From: Ichthyenterobacterium magnum
GTDB lineage: Bacteria; Bacteroidota; Bacteroidia; Flavobacteriales; Flavobacteriaceae
Assembly (NCBI RefSeq): GCF_003610635.1
Contig: NZ_RAQJ01000001.1
Location: 930,474-994,473 of the forward strand
Reading direction: 5' to 3'
DNA: 64,000 nt
Shown: positions 54,076 to 62,007 of the stretch, in pieces
Position numbering within the stretch: the first letter of the stretch is position 1
Layout of the letters: each line of letters opens with the position of its first letter
Position numbers and translations under genes: made by a program
The notes under the pieces: model-generated
Told to the model about the DNA's origin: nothing
Database searches by the model: none
Seen by the model: only the letters and a program-made list of their open reading frames with translations

Positions 54076-54723
54076 TTTTTCGCCAAAAGCAAGGTCTCCA
54101 GCATCACCTAATCCAGGCACAATATAACCTTTGCTGTTAAGTGTTTGGTCAATAGTAGCAATCCATAAATGAGTGTTTTTAGAAAAATTACTTTCAATAA
54201 AATCTACACCTTTTTGTGCCCCAATTACACTAACCAAATGCACTTCTTTAGGAGTGCCAAATGGTTTTAAGGCTTCATAAGTTGCTAGCATAGATTGACC
54301 AGTTGCTAACATTGGATCTGCTAATATCAAGGTTTTGTTTTCTAGACTTGGACACGCGAGATATTCAACAACAATTTCAAAAGTTTCTGGCTGTTCTTTA
54401 TGATGCCTATAAGCCGAAATAAAAGCATTTTCTGCATCATCAAAATAATTTAATAAACCATTATGTAAAGGCACACCAGCTCTTAAAATTGAACACAAAA
54501 CAATATCATTATTTAGTAGATGTATATTACAAGTTCCTAGCGGAGTTTTTACTGCTTTAGTGTTATAATGTAAAGATTTACTCAATTCATAACCTAAAAT
54601 TTCACCAATACGTTCGATGTTTCGTCTAAAACGCATGCGATCTTTTTGAACCGTTACATCTCTCATTTCGGCTATAAAAGAATTTAAAATTGAGTTTTTT
54701 TCTGATAAATTGTGAATATGCAT
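54064..54723 (-). CDS. upp: Uracil phosphoribosyltransferase
   Basis: A 219-residue salvage enzyme converting uracil and PRPP to UMP. The PRPP-binding loop is LILADPMLATGQSMLATYEAL (about 131-150) and the uracil-binding C-terminus reads GYIVPGLGDAGDLAFGE. RAGVPLHNGLL and the N-terminal RDVTVQKDRMRFRRNIERIGE are also family blocks. Complete. It is divergent from the DUF4254 gene and convergent, with a 12-base overlap, with the DUF6427-like gene. Confidence 0.95.
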   Translation of the reverse strand: MHIHNLSEKNSILNSFIAEMRDVTVQKDRMRFRRNIERIGEILGYELSKSLHYNTKAVKTPLGTCNIHLLNNDIVLCSILRAGVPLHNGLLNYFDDAENAFISAYRHHKEQPETFEIVVEYLACPSLENKTLILADPMLATGQSMLATYEALKPFGTPKEVHLVSVIGAQKGVDFIESNFSKNTHLWIATIDQTLNSKGYIVPGLGDAGDLAFGEKLQH

Positions 54724-54855
54724 AATACTTAATCTCTATTTTGAGCTGTAAAGTTAATTATTTAGACCTATTATTTAACTGTAAAACTGCTATTTTAAAG
54801 CAGGTAAAAGCTAAACCTACTTTGATATTGTGATTACTTTTTAGAGAATTTTACG

Positions 54856-54863
54856 TAGGTTTG
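54856..54863 (+). promoter_or_regulatory. Candidate -7 element for the DUF4254 gene
   Basis: TAGGTTTG, 20 bases before the ATG at 54884. The nearest TTG (54828-54830) is 25 bases upstream, slightly longer than the usual spacing. Confidence 0.4.
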
Positions 54864-54883
54864 CGCTTTAAAACTCATCCATT

Positions 54884-55492
54884 ATGTTTACAAGTAAAGC
54901 AAATAAGATTTTTCAAGACGTTATAGAAAAGTATCATATTATAAATACTGTTAATCAACCTTTCACAAATGTTTATGATAAAGACACAAATTTATTAGAA
55001 CATTTATTATATAGAAAGTGTTGGATTGATACTGTACAATGGCATTATGAAGATATTATTCGTGACCCACAAATAGATCCAGTTGCCGCTTTAACTTTAA
55101 AACGACAAATTGATGCGTCTAACCAAGACCGTACAGATATGGTTGAGTATATAGATAGTTATTTTTTAGAAGAATATAAGCATGTAAACGCTAAAGAAAA
55201 CGCTACAATTAATACAGAAAGTCCGGCTTGGGGAGTTGATAGACTTTCAATTTTAGCATTAAAAGTATATCATATGAATGAAGAAGCAACTCGAGTAGAT
55301 GCTTCAGATTCACACAGAGCAGCTTGCCAAGCGAAGTTGGATGTTTTGTTAGAGCAACGCGTTGATTTATCTACTGCAATAGATACACTACTTAATGATA
55401 TTGAAAAAGGTGATAAGTATATGAAAGTGTACAAACAAATGAAGATGTATAATGATGATGAGCTAAACCCAGTATTGCGGTCTCAAAAATAA
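54884..55492 (+). CDS. DUF4254-family protein
   Basis: A 202-residue all-alpha protein. FTNVYDKDTNLLEHLLYRKCWIDTVQWHYEDIIRDPQIDP (residues about 25-64) and DASNQDRTDMVEYID are the conserved DUF4254 segments. It has no signal peptide. In Bacteroidota this gene is typically next to a GT9 gene, as here, so a link to LPS core synthesis is inferred; the activity is unknown. Confidence 0.85.
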   Translation: MFTSKANKIFQDVIEKYHIINTVNQPFTNVYDKDTNLLEHLLYRKCWIDTVQWHYEDIIRDPQIDPVAALTLKRQIDASNQDRTDMVEYIDSYFLEEYKHVNAKENATINTESPAWGVDRLSILALKVYHMNEEATRVDASDSHRAACQAKLDVLLEQRVDLSTAIDTLLNDIEKGDKYMKVYKQMKMYNDDELNPVLRSQK

Positions 55493-55616
55493 AAACAGAT
55501 TGTCATTCTGAACACTATCGAAATAAAATGTCATTTTATTGAAGATATATAAACGAAGTTTAAAAGAATCTCATTTTAAGATATTTAGGCTACGTTCAAT
55601 ATGAGATTATCAATTT
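55493..55616 (+). repeat. Intergenic region with degraded dispersed-repeat sequence
   Basis: TGTCATTCTG (55501-55510) and AGAATCTCATT (55565-55575) look like the two halves of a palindromic intergenic element with the core GTCATTCTGA...AGAATCT that I recall in many Bacteroidota genomes. The segment between is diverged and contains a near-perfect hairpin ATAAAATG-T-CATTTTAT (55523-55539). A second pair, AATCTCAT (55567-55574) / ATGAGATT (55601-55608), follows. A single copy in this window cannot prove the repeat. Confidence 0.4.
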
Positions 55617-56636
55617 ATGTCAAAGCCTAAACACATATTAGTCATTCGTCTCTCAGCTATGGGAGATGTTGCGATGACAGTTCCTGTTTTAAGAGCTTTT
55701 TCACAACAATTCCCTGATGTAAAGTTAACAGTACTAACTAAACCTTTTTTTAAACCTTTTTTTAGAGATATCCCTAATGTTTCTGTTTTTGGAGTAGAAA
55801 CTAAAGGAAAACATAAAGGTGTTTTAGGGCTTTTTAAACTTTCAAGAGAGTTAAAAGTGCTTAAAATTGATGCAGTTGCAGACTTGCATAATGTGTTAAG
55901 AACAAATGTTTTAAAACGCTTTTTTTTAGGAACAACATTTATTCAAGTTGATAAAGGAAGAGCAGAAAAAAAGGCTTTAGTTAAAGGCAAAAACTTTAAA
56001 CAGCTTAAAAGTACACACCAACGTTATGTAGATGTATTTGAAAAACTCGGTTTTAAAATAGACTTATCTAAACCTACGTTTCCTAAAAGGGCAAAATTGA
56101 ATTCTAATATTATAAAGATTGTTGGAGAAGATAGTTTAAAACGGATTGGTATTGCGCCTTTTGCTGCTTTTAAAGGAAAAATGTATTCGTTAGATTTAAT
56201 GGAAAGCGTTATTAATGCATTATCTCAAAACTATAAGATTCTTTTATTTGGAGGCGGAAATACTGAGATAGAAACCTTGAAATCTTTAGAGGCAAAATTT
56301 AAAAACACCAAGAATATTTCTGGAAAACTCACACTTGATGAAGAATTAGATTTAATTTCTAACCTAGATGTAATGCTTTGTATGGATTCTGGAAATGCGC
56401 ATATAGCTGCAATGTTAGGTGTTAAAGTAGTTACACTTTGGGGAGTTACGCATCCTTACGCAGGTTTTTATCCTTTTAATCAAAAGAAAGATAACGCGCT
56501 TTTAGCTGATAGAAATCAATATCCAAAAATCCCTACTTCAGTTTATGGTAATAAACAACCAGATGGCTATCAAAATGCAATAGAAACAATTTTACCAGAA
56601 CAAATAATTTCTAAAATCAACGAAGTACTTAAATAA
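55617..56636 (+). CDS. Glycosyltransferase family 9 (heptosyltransferase-like)
   Basis: A 339-residue GT-B protein. HILVIRLSAMGDVAMTVPVLRAF (4-26) is the canonical GT9 start, and the C-terminal domain shows RIGIAPFAAFKGKMY, LLFGGGNTEIE, LDLISNLDVMLCMDSGNAHIAAML and VTLWGVTHPYAGFYP. GT9 enzymes add heptose or related sugars to the LPS inner core. It follows the DUF4254 gene after the 124-base repeat-like gap, so co-transcription is uncertain. Confidence 0.88.
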   Translation: MSKPKHILVIRLSAMGDVAMTVPVLRAFSQQFPDVKLTVLTKPFFKPFFRDIPNVSVFGVETKGKHKGVLGLFKLSRELKVLKIDAVADLHNVLRTNVLKRFFLGTTFIQVDKGRAEKKALVKGKNFKQLKSTHQRYVDVFEKLGFKIDLSKPTFPKRAKLNSNIIKIVGEDSLKRIGIAPFAAFKGKMYSLDLMESVINALSQNYKILLFGGGNTEIETLKSLEAKFKNTKNISGKLTLDEELDLISNLDVMLCMDSGNAHIAAMLGVKVVTLWGVTHPYAGFYPFNQKKDNALLADRNQYPKIPTSVYGNKQPDGYQNAIETILPEQIISKINEVLK

Positions 56637-56664
56637 AAAAATCCCCACTCAAAAAGAGCAGGGA
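56634..56664 (-). terminator. Possible terminator for the minus-strand flavoprotein gene
   Basis: Read on the minus strand, TCCCTGCTC-TTTTT-GAGTGGGGA (imperfect stem with a 2x2 internal loop) is followed by a T run (plus-strand A run at 56634-56640). It directly abuts the GT9 stop on the other strand. A further inverted repeat GATTAAGA (56667-56674) / TCTTAATC (56702-56709) sits next to it. Confidence 0.35.
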
Positions 56665-56825
56665 CTGATTAAGACCTTATAGATAATCCCAATGAATAAT
56701 ATCTTAATCTGAGACTAATGTATTTTGTTTAAAATTAGTGTTCAATTTTTTGAGAGAATAACTTTCAAAAATTCGACGAAAGGCTGTGTTTTAAAGACGA
56801 AACGCAAAATAGTTAGACCAACGGT

Positions 56826-57881
56826 TTAAACATCATCGTAATCAACAATGATTTTTGATGAAGTTGGGTGTGCTTGACAGGTTAAAATTAAGCCTTCAGC
56901 CAATTCACTATCTGTTAAAATATTGTTTTGTCGCATTGTGGCTTCTCCTTCAGTAATTCTAGCAATACAACTACTACAAATTCCGCCTTGGCATGAATAA
57001 GGTGCATCTAGGTCTTCGTCTAGCACAGCTTCAAGTATAGACTGTTTTTGAGACATTTCAAAAGAAGCTTCTTCATCATCTACTATAACTGTAATTTTTG
57101 TTTTTCCGTCAGAAACATTTTCTGCTTCAATTTCTGTGGGTTTAGCAGCTTTAAAAAGTTCAAAAAACACATTGTCGTTATCTATATCGTGTTCAGCCAA
57201 CACATCTTTTACCGTATGTATCATTCCTTCTGGGCCACATAAATAAAAGGCATCTATTGTAAGATGCTTATACTTGTTTTTTAAAATAAGATTGACTGTG
57301 CTTTTTTCAATTCGACCAAAAATAGCATCGTCTTCCTGTGCTTGACTAAATACAAACTGAACAGAAAAACGGTCATTGTATTGATGTTGAAGTTCAAGCA
57401 ACTGATTTAAAAACATAGTGTCTTTGGTTGTTTTGTTACCATAGACAAGAACCACATTGCTGTGTATTTCTTCTTCAAGAGCAGATTTAATAATGCTAAG
57501 TACTGGAGTAATCCCACTTCCGCCAGCAAAAGCTGCAATATGTTTTGTTTTAGAATCGTTAGGCGTAAAAACAAAACGCCCCTTTGGAGGCGCAACCTCT
57601 AAGGTGTCACCAGCCTTAAGTTGATTGTTTGCAAATGATGAAAATGTACCATCTTTAACTTCTTTTACGGCAACTTTTACCTCTCCGCTTTTAGGGGAAG
57701 AACAAAGTGAGTAGTCCCTGCGTATTTCATTGCCATTAAGCGTTGTTTTTAAAGTAATATATTGACCCGCTTTAAAAGCAAAAACGTCTTTTAAATTTTG
57801 AGGAACATTAAAACTAATTACTACAGCTTTGTCTGTTTCTCGCTTAATATCTTGAATAGTGAGTTTATAAAATTGTGACAT
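56826..57881 (-). CDS. Ferredoxin-NAD(P)H reductase-type flavoprotein with C-terminal 2Fe-2S domain (PaaE-like)
   Basis: 351 residues from the ATG at 57881, giving MSQFYKLTIQDIKRETDKAVV; a longer in-frame start at 57914 adds eleven unconserved residues. Order: FAD domain (RRDYSLCSSP, about 55), NAD(P) domain (AFAGGSGITPVLSII, about 117), and a plant-type ferredoxin domain with cysteines in YSCQGGICSSCIAR and LTCQAHP. This is the layout of PaaE and of stearoyl/ring-oxygenase reductases. No partner oxygenase is nearby, so the electron acceptor is unknown. Confidence 0.85.
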   Translation of the reverse strand: MSQFYKLTIQDIKRETDKAVVISFNVPQNLKDVFAFKAGQYITLKTTLNGNEIRRDYSLCSSPKSGEVKVAVKEVKDGTFSSFANNQLKAGDTLEVAPPKGRFVFTPNDSKTKHIAAFAGGSGITPVLSIIKSALEEEIHSNVVLVYGNKTTKDTMFLNQLLELQHQYNDRFSVQFVFSQAQEDDAIFGRIEKSTVNLILKNKYKHLTIDAFYLCGPEGMIHTVKDVLAEHDIDNDNVFFELFKAAKPTEIEAENVSDGKTKITVIVDDEEASFEMSQKQSILEAVLDEDLDAPYSCQGGICSSCIARITEGEATMRQNNILTDSELAEGLILTCQAHPTSSKIIVDYDDV

Positions 57882-57948
57882 TGAATTTGTTTTCAACAAA
57901 AATAATGAAGCCAATTCGTTTAAAGTCTTAATTCAATTAAAAAATAAC

Positions 57949-57980
57949 ACATAATTTATATATGCATAAGAAAATTATGT
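57949..57980. promoter_or_regulatory. Inverted repeat, candidate PadR operator
   Basis: ACATAATTT (57949-57957) and AAATTATGT (57972-57980) form a perfect 9-bp inverted repeat with a 14-base centre. It lies immediately upstream of the -7 element and start of the padR-type gene, a usual place for autoregulation. AT-rich composition raises the chance rate, so this is tentative. Confidence 0.4.
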
Positions 57981-57981
57981 A

Positions 57982-57989
57982 TATATTTG
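57982..57989 (+). promoter_or_regulatory. Candidate -7 element for the PadR gene, abutting the start
   Basis: TATATTTG ends one base before the ATG at 57991 (a second ATG follows at 57994). If used, the transcript would be leaderless or start within the first codons. Confidence 0.4.
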
Positions 57990-57990
57990 A

Positions 57991-58332
57991 ATGATGAGTA
58001 ATTCTAAACTATATAAAGGAAGTTTAACAACGATCATTTTAAAACTCTTAAATGAGAAGGATAAAATGTATGGTTATGAAATAACTCAAAAAGTAAAAGA
58101 ACTTACCAAAGGAGAACTTCAAATCACCGAAGGTGCTTTATATCCTGCGCTTCATAAACTAGAAGCTGAAGGATTGTTAGATGTTGAGGTTGCTAAAGTT
58201 GATAATAGACTTAGAAAATATTATATGCTTACTGAAGATGGTGCTAAAGAAACAGTAAGTAAACTTACTGAATTAGAGAGTTATATTAAAACAATGCAAG
58301 CATTGGTTAGCCCTAAATTTAGTTTAGAATAA
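57991..58332 (+). CDS. PadR-family transcriptional regulator
   Basis: A 113-residue winged-helix protein: KLYKGSLTTIILKLLNEKDKMYGYEITQKV (5-34) and ITEGALYPALHKLEAEGLL are the PadR signature, followed by a wing (RLRKYYMLTEDGAKE) and a dimerisation helix at the C-terminus. PadR regulators of this short type often repress an adjacent membrane-protein or ABC exporter operon. Here the stop overlaps the next gene (TAATG), which starts a run of two membrane proteins and then an exporter. An inverted repeat overlaps its promoter. Confidence 0.9.
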   Translation: MMSNSKLYKGSLTTIILKLLNEKDKMYGYEITQKVKELTKGELQITEGALYPALHKLEAEGLLDVEVAKVDNRLRKYYMLTEDGAKETVSKLTELESYIKTMQALVSPKFSLE

Positions 58333-58985
58333 TGAAGAAATTATCTAAAGATAACATACAGTTTATTGAAAACTATTTAGAAAATTCTGATGTGTTATAC
58401 GCAGACATTAGAATGGAAATGACGGATCATGTTGCATCTGCAATTGAGGAACAAATGCAAACTGAAAGCCATCGTGATTTTTATTTTGTTTTTAAGGATT
58501 ATATGGTTGAGAATAAAGCGCGTTTGCTGGAAAATAATAAACAGTTTTTAAAGAACGTAGACAAGTCTATCGCAAGACAGTTATTTAGGCAAATATTGAA
58601 ACTTACTACTTTGTTCGTTTTTGTGTTTTCATTTTTAGTGGTTTATAAACTCATAAATTATATAGAAAAAGACCAGCTAAGGAATATCGTCATACTTTTT
58701 CCAATGTTATCAACCATACCCTTTTTAGTTTTATATGGCCTTTCACTTAAAATATTTAGGTTACCTCGTTTTTCTGGAATTGAGCGATTAAGTTTTGTTT
58801 ACCTGATATTTTTTCAAGTACTTAATTTTGTAGCAACATTATTAGGGAATTATATTAAAACAAACACAAATGATTCTCTAGTAGCTTTATGCTTAGCTTT
58901 AATAATTACAGTTAGTACTGTTGTAATGCAACTTACATTTACAATTATTAAGCAATATAGACGAGATTATAAATTTGTGAATTAA
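58332..58985 (+). CDS. PadR-linked four-helix membrane protein, copy 1
   Basis: A 217-residue protein with a cytosolic helical N-terminal domain of about 90 residues and four predicted membrane helices (about 95-117, 123-145, 158-180, 185-208). The first 35 residues carry NIQFIENYLENSDVLYADIR and EMTDHVASAIEE, shared with the following gene. Placement directly behind a PadR gene recalls the HAAS/DUF1700-type membrane proteins of Firmicutes, but no such domain can be confirmed by eye. Start ATG overlaps the padR stop. Confidence 0.65.
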   Translation: MKKLSKDNIQFIENYLENSDVLYADIRMEMTDHVASAIEEQMQTESHRDFYFVFKDYMVENKARLLENNKQFLKNVDKSIARQLFRQILKLTTLFVFVFSFLVVYKLINYIEKDQLRNIVILFPMLSTIPFLVLYGLSLKIFRLPRFSGIERLSFVYLIFFQVLNFVATLLGNYIKTNTNDSLVALCLALIITVSTVVMQLTFTIIKQYRRDYKFVN

Positions 58986-58990
58986 GAGTG

Positions 58991-59623
58991 ATGAGGCTAA
59001 ATAAGAAACAAGTTCAATTTATAGATAATTATCTTATTAAAAATAAGATAAAATATGTAGATGTTAGGTTAGAGTTAATTGATCATCTTGCATCTGAATT
59101 TGAAGAAGCTTCAAATTATGCGTTATTAGATGATTTTTTAAATACAAAAAAAGGATTTATTAATTCGTTTGTAAAGAAAAGGCAAAAGACAATTCATTGG
59201 AGCTATCAAAAACAACTTTTTAAAAGAGTGTACATGTTTTTTTATAAGGCTAAATATCTGGTAGCCACTTTAATTATTTTGGCTTTCATCTATTTTGCAT
59301 TTTTACAGTTAAGTAAAAAGTCATTAATGTATTTGTTTATGGCTTCAATCACGATTCCAAATCTCGCTTCCTATATTATTCATTTTAAAGAAAATAGAAT
59401 GTTTAAAAAGATTCAATCTGCAAAACAAGTTTTAGCGATCATGTCTTTACCATCACTTTTTATATACTGTTTCGGCTTGATTTTCGAAATGATATCTATA
59501 GAGAGTTTTTACTTTTTAATATATTGGTTTTTTGCAATTTTATTTAACATTGCTGGATTAATAGAAGTTTACGAAAGGAAAACCGAACTCATAGATAAAT
59601 ACCGTTCTCTTATTAAAAAGTAA
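58991..59623 (+). CDS. PadR-linked four-helix membrane protein, copy 2
   Basis: A 210-residue protein (GTG at 58988 or ATG at 58991). Its start QVQFIDNYLIKNKIKYVDVR and ELIDHLASEFEE aligns with copy 1 over the same positions: xxFIxNYL, YxDxR, E-x-x-DH-x-AS-x-x-EE. Four helices follow (about 83-102, 107-128, 140-162, 168-190). The downstream sequences are strongly diverged. Probably an ancient tandem duplication, co-transcribed with padR. Confidence 0.65.
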   Translation: MRLNKKQVQFIDNYLIKNKIKYVDVRLELIDHLASEFEEASNYALLDDFLNTKKGFINSFVKKRQKTIHWSYQKQLFKRVYMFFYKAKYLVATLIILAFIYFAFLQLSKKSLMYLFMASITIPNLASYIIHFKENRMFKKIQSAKQVLAIMSLPSLFIYCFGLIFEMISIESFYFLIYWFFAILFNIAGLIEVYERKTELIDKYRSLIKK

Positions 59624-59698
59624 TAATGAATATTATAAATTGTGTAACATTTTATAATTTTTAACTACCTATAACATCAAGTAACCCAACCAAAAATT

Positions 59699-61174
59699 AT
59701 GATAAAACGTTTTTTAAGTTTAGAGTGGAAACAATTTACCAGAGCTTCATACTTTCAAAAAGGAATCGCTATAAAAATATTACTAATTCTTGGAGCTCTT
59801 TATTTTGGAGGAATAGCCATTTTTATGGGAGGTATTTCGTTTTTTGCTTTTAAAAAAGCATTTCCTGAGATAGACCCAATAATCAGTATTAATAATTATA
59901 TGATTTACTGGTTTTTATTTCTTATGCTGCTTAGGTATTTTATGCAACAACTCCCAGTAATGAATGTAAAGCCCTTAATGGTTATTCCAATTAAAAAAGA
60001 TACTGTAATCCATTTTTTATTAGGAAAAACAGCTTTGTCATTTTTTAATTTTCTATCATTATTTTTGTTCTTACCGCTAACTGTCGTTTTATTAGTTAAA
60101 GGCTATCCTATAATTAATGTTTTATGCTGGTTTACTGCATTGCTAATGCTAACCCTGTGTACTAATTATCTCAATTTTTTGATAAATAAAAGCAACACAT
60201 GGTTTTATATTATAGCTCCATTATTGATTGGCTTGATTGCTTTAGAATATTTTCAAGTATTTGCTATTTCTAAACCGTTAGGCGTAGCGTTTAATTCACT
60301 TTATAATCATGCTTATTTAATTGCCATTCCGGCTTTATTATTATATGTGCTTTACCGCATTAATTTTAGTTTTATTAAAAAAGGGTTTTATTTAGATGAT
60401 ACAGTTTCTAAAAAGATAAAAGAAGTCAATGCAACAGATTTGTCGTGGATGAATCGATTTGGAGATATTGCCCCTTTTCTAAAAAACGATGTAAAACTTA
60501 TTTTACGTAATGCTAGACCAAAGCAAGTACTTATGATGAGTTTTTTATTCTTATTCTATGGGCTTATTTTTTATACGCAAGATACTTATAGAGATATGCC
60601 AGCATTTTTAGCCTTTGCCTCTATGTTTGTTACAGGTGGCTTTTTAATGTCTTTTGGACAGTTAGTGCCATCTTGGGATAGTGAATATTACAAATTACTT
60701 ATGAGTCAAAATATTCCTTATCGAAAATATTTAGAATCTAAATGGTATTTAATGGTTGTTGCTGTAAGCATATCATTTGTACTAAGCACGCCTTATCTGT
60801 ATTTTGGATGGAAGATATTTGCCATGATTGCTGCAGGTGCTTTATTTAATGTAGGATTAAATTCGTTCTTAACTCTTTTTGGAGGCGCATTAAACCGTGT
60901 GCCAATAGAATTAAACGTTAAGGCAAAAGCCTTTAGTAATACAAATGGTTTTAATCCAACGCAAATGCTTATAGCTATGCCTAAAATTTTAGGCCCAATG
61001 ATTTTATTTTATATCCCATATAAGTTAATAAATTTTGAAGCAGGCCTTATTGCCTTAGCATTAAGTGGTGTTTTGGGCATCGTCTTTAGAAGTTATTTTT
61101 TAAATAAAATTGAGCAAATCTATCAAAAAGGAAAATATAAAACAGTAGCAGCTTTTGGTGAAAAAGCAAATTAA
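59699..61174 (+). CDS. DUF5687-family ABC exporter membrane component
   Basis: A 491-residue integral membrane protein with about 12 helices. The start MIKRFLSLEWKQFTRASYFQKG is typical of DUF5687; the cytoplasmic loop carries FLKNDVKLILRNARPKQVLMMS and later SWDSEYYKLLMSQNIPYRKYLESKWYL, which is the coupling segment pattern of ABC-2-like permeases. It is followed after 20 bases by its ATPase gene. The cargo is unknown. A 75-base gap without a clear promoter precedes it. Confidence 0.85.
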   Translation: MIKRFLSLEWKQFTRASYFQKGIAIKILLILGALYFGGIAIFMGGISFFAFKKAFPEIDPIISINNYMIYWFLFLMLLRYFMQQLPVMNVKPLMVIPIKKDTVIHFLLGKTALSFFNFLSLFLFLPLTVVLLVKGYPIINVLCWFTALLMLTLCTNYLNFLINKSNTWFYIIAPLLIGLIALEYFQVFAISKPLGVAFNSLYNHAYLIAIPALLLYVLYRINFSFIKKGFYLDDTVSKKIKEVNATDLSWMNRFGDIAPFLKNDVKLILRNARPKQVLMMSFLFLFYGLIFYTQDTYRDMPAFLAFASMFVTGGFLMSFGQLVPSWDSEYYKLLMSQNIPYRKYLESKWYLMVVAVSISFVLSTPYLYFGWKIFAMIAAGALFNVGLNSFLTLFGGALNRVPIELNVKAKAFSNTNGFNPTQMLIAMPKILGPMILFYIPYKLINFEAGLIALALSGVLGIVFRSYFLNKIEQIYQKGKYKTVAAFGEKAN

Positions 61175-61194
61175 AATATAAACAACACACAACC

Positions 61195-61902
61195 ATGATC
61201 ATAACATCTAATCTTTCAAAGAAATATAATTCTAATCCAGTTTTAAATATCGAATCGCTTGATATTCCTAAAGGTCAAAGCTTTGGCCTAGTAGGAAATA
61301 ATGGAGCAGGAAAAACCACCTATTTTAGTTTATTACTAGACTTAATTCAACCAACAACAGGTCAAATTAAAAACAATAACGTAGTCGTACACGAAAGCGA
61401 AGACTGGAAACCTTTTACTTCTGCATTTATAGATGAAAGTTTTTTAATTGGCTATTTAACTGCTGAAGAGTATTTTTATTTTATTGGAGAATTACGTGGA
61501 CAAAATAAAGCCGATGTAGATGCTTTGGTTTCGCAATTTGAAGATTTCTTTCATGGCGAAATTCTTGGTCAAAAAAAGTATTTAAGAGATTTAAGTAAAG
61601 GAAACCAGAAAAAAGCAGGTATTGTAGCAGCATTAATAGGAAACCCAGAGGTTATTATTTTAGACGAGCCTTTTGCAAACCTTGATCCAACAACCCAAAT
61701 TAGACTTAAAGGAATTATTAAAGATTTAGCCGAAAAACAAGGCGTTACAATTTTGGTTTCTAGTCATGACTTATTACACGTAACAGATGTTTGTGAACGT
61801 ATTGTTGTGTTAGAAAAAGGAGAAATAGTTAAGGACTTAGCAACAAATACAGCAACATTAAAAGAGCTGGAAGCTCATTTTGCTGGAAGAGAGACTGTTT
61901 AA
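61195..61902 (+). CDS. ABC transporter ATP-binding protein
   Basis: A 235-residue ATPase: Walker A GNNGAGKTT (34-42), Q-loop around FIDES, signature LSKGNQKKAGIVAAL (LSKGN in place of LSGGQ), Walker B VIILDEPFANLDP and the switch His in LVSSHDL. The short coupling to the DUF5687 gene shows a two-component ABC-2-type exporter. The final codons lie in the stem of a terminator. Confidence 0.93.
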   Translation: MIITSNLSKKYNSNPVLNIESLDIPKGQSFGLVGNNGAGKTTYFSLLLDLIQPTTGQIKNNNVVVHESEDWKPFTSAFIDESFLIGYLTAEEYFYFIGELRGQNKADVDALVSQFEDFFHGEILGQKKYLRDLSKGNQKKAGIVAALIGNPEVIILDEPFANLDPTTQIRLKGIIKDLAEKQGVTILVSSHDLLHVTDVCERIVVLEKGEIVKDLATNTATLKELEAHFAGRETV

Positions 61903-61919
61903 AAGTCTCTTATTTTTTC
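61889..61919 (+). terminator. Rho-independent terminator after the ABC exporter genes
   Basis: AGAGACT (61890-61896), seven-base loop, AGTCTCT (61904-61910), then TATTTTTT. The stem spans the stop codon (61900-61902) of the ATPase gene. Confidence 0.7.
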
Positions 61920-62007
61920 TCAATAATTCAAAAAGATGCTTATTTTTACAGCATTGCATAATATATGCGGTCGTTTTTAGTTATCTATAAACCAAATACA
62001 ACCAACG

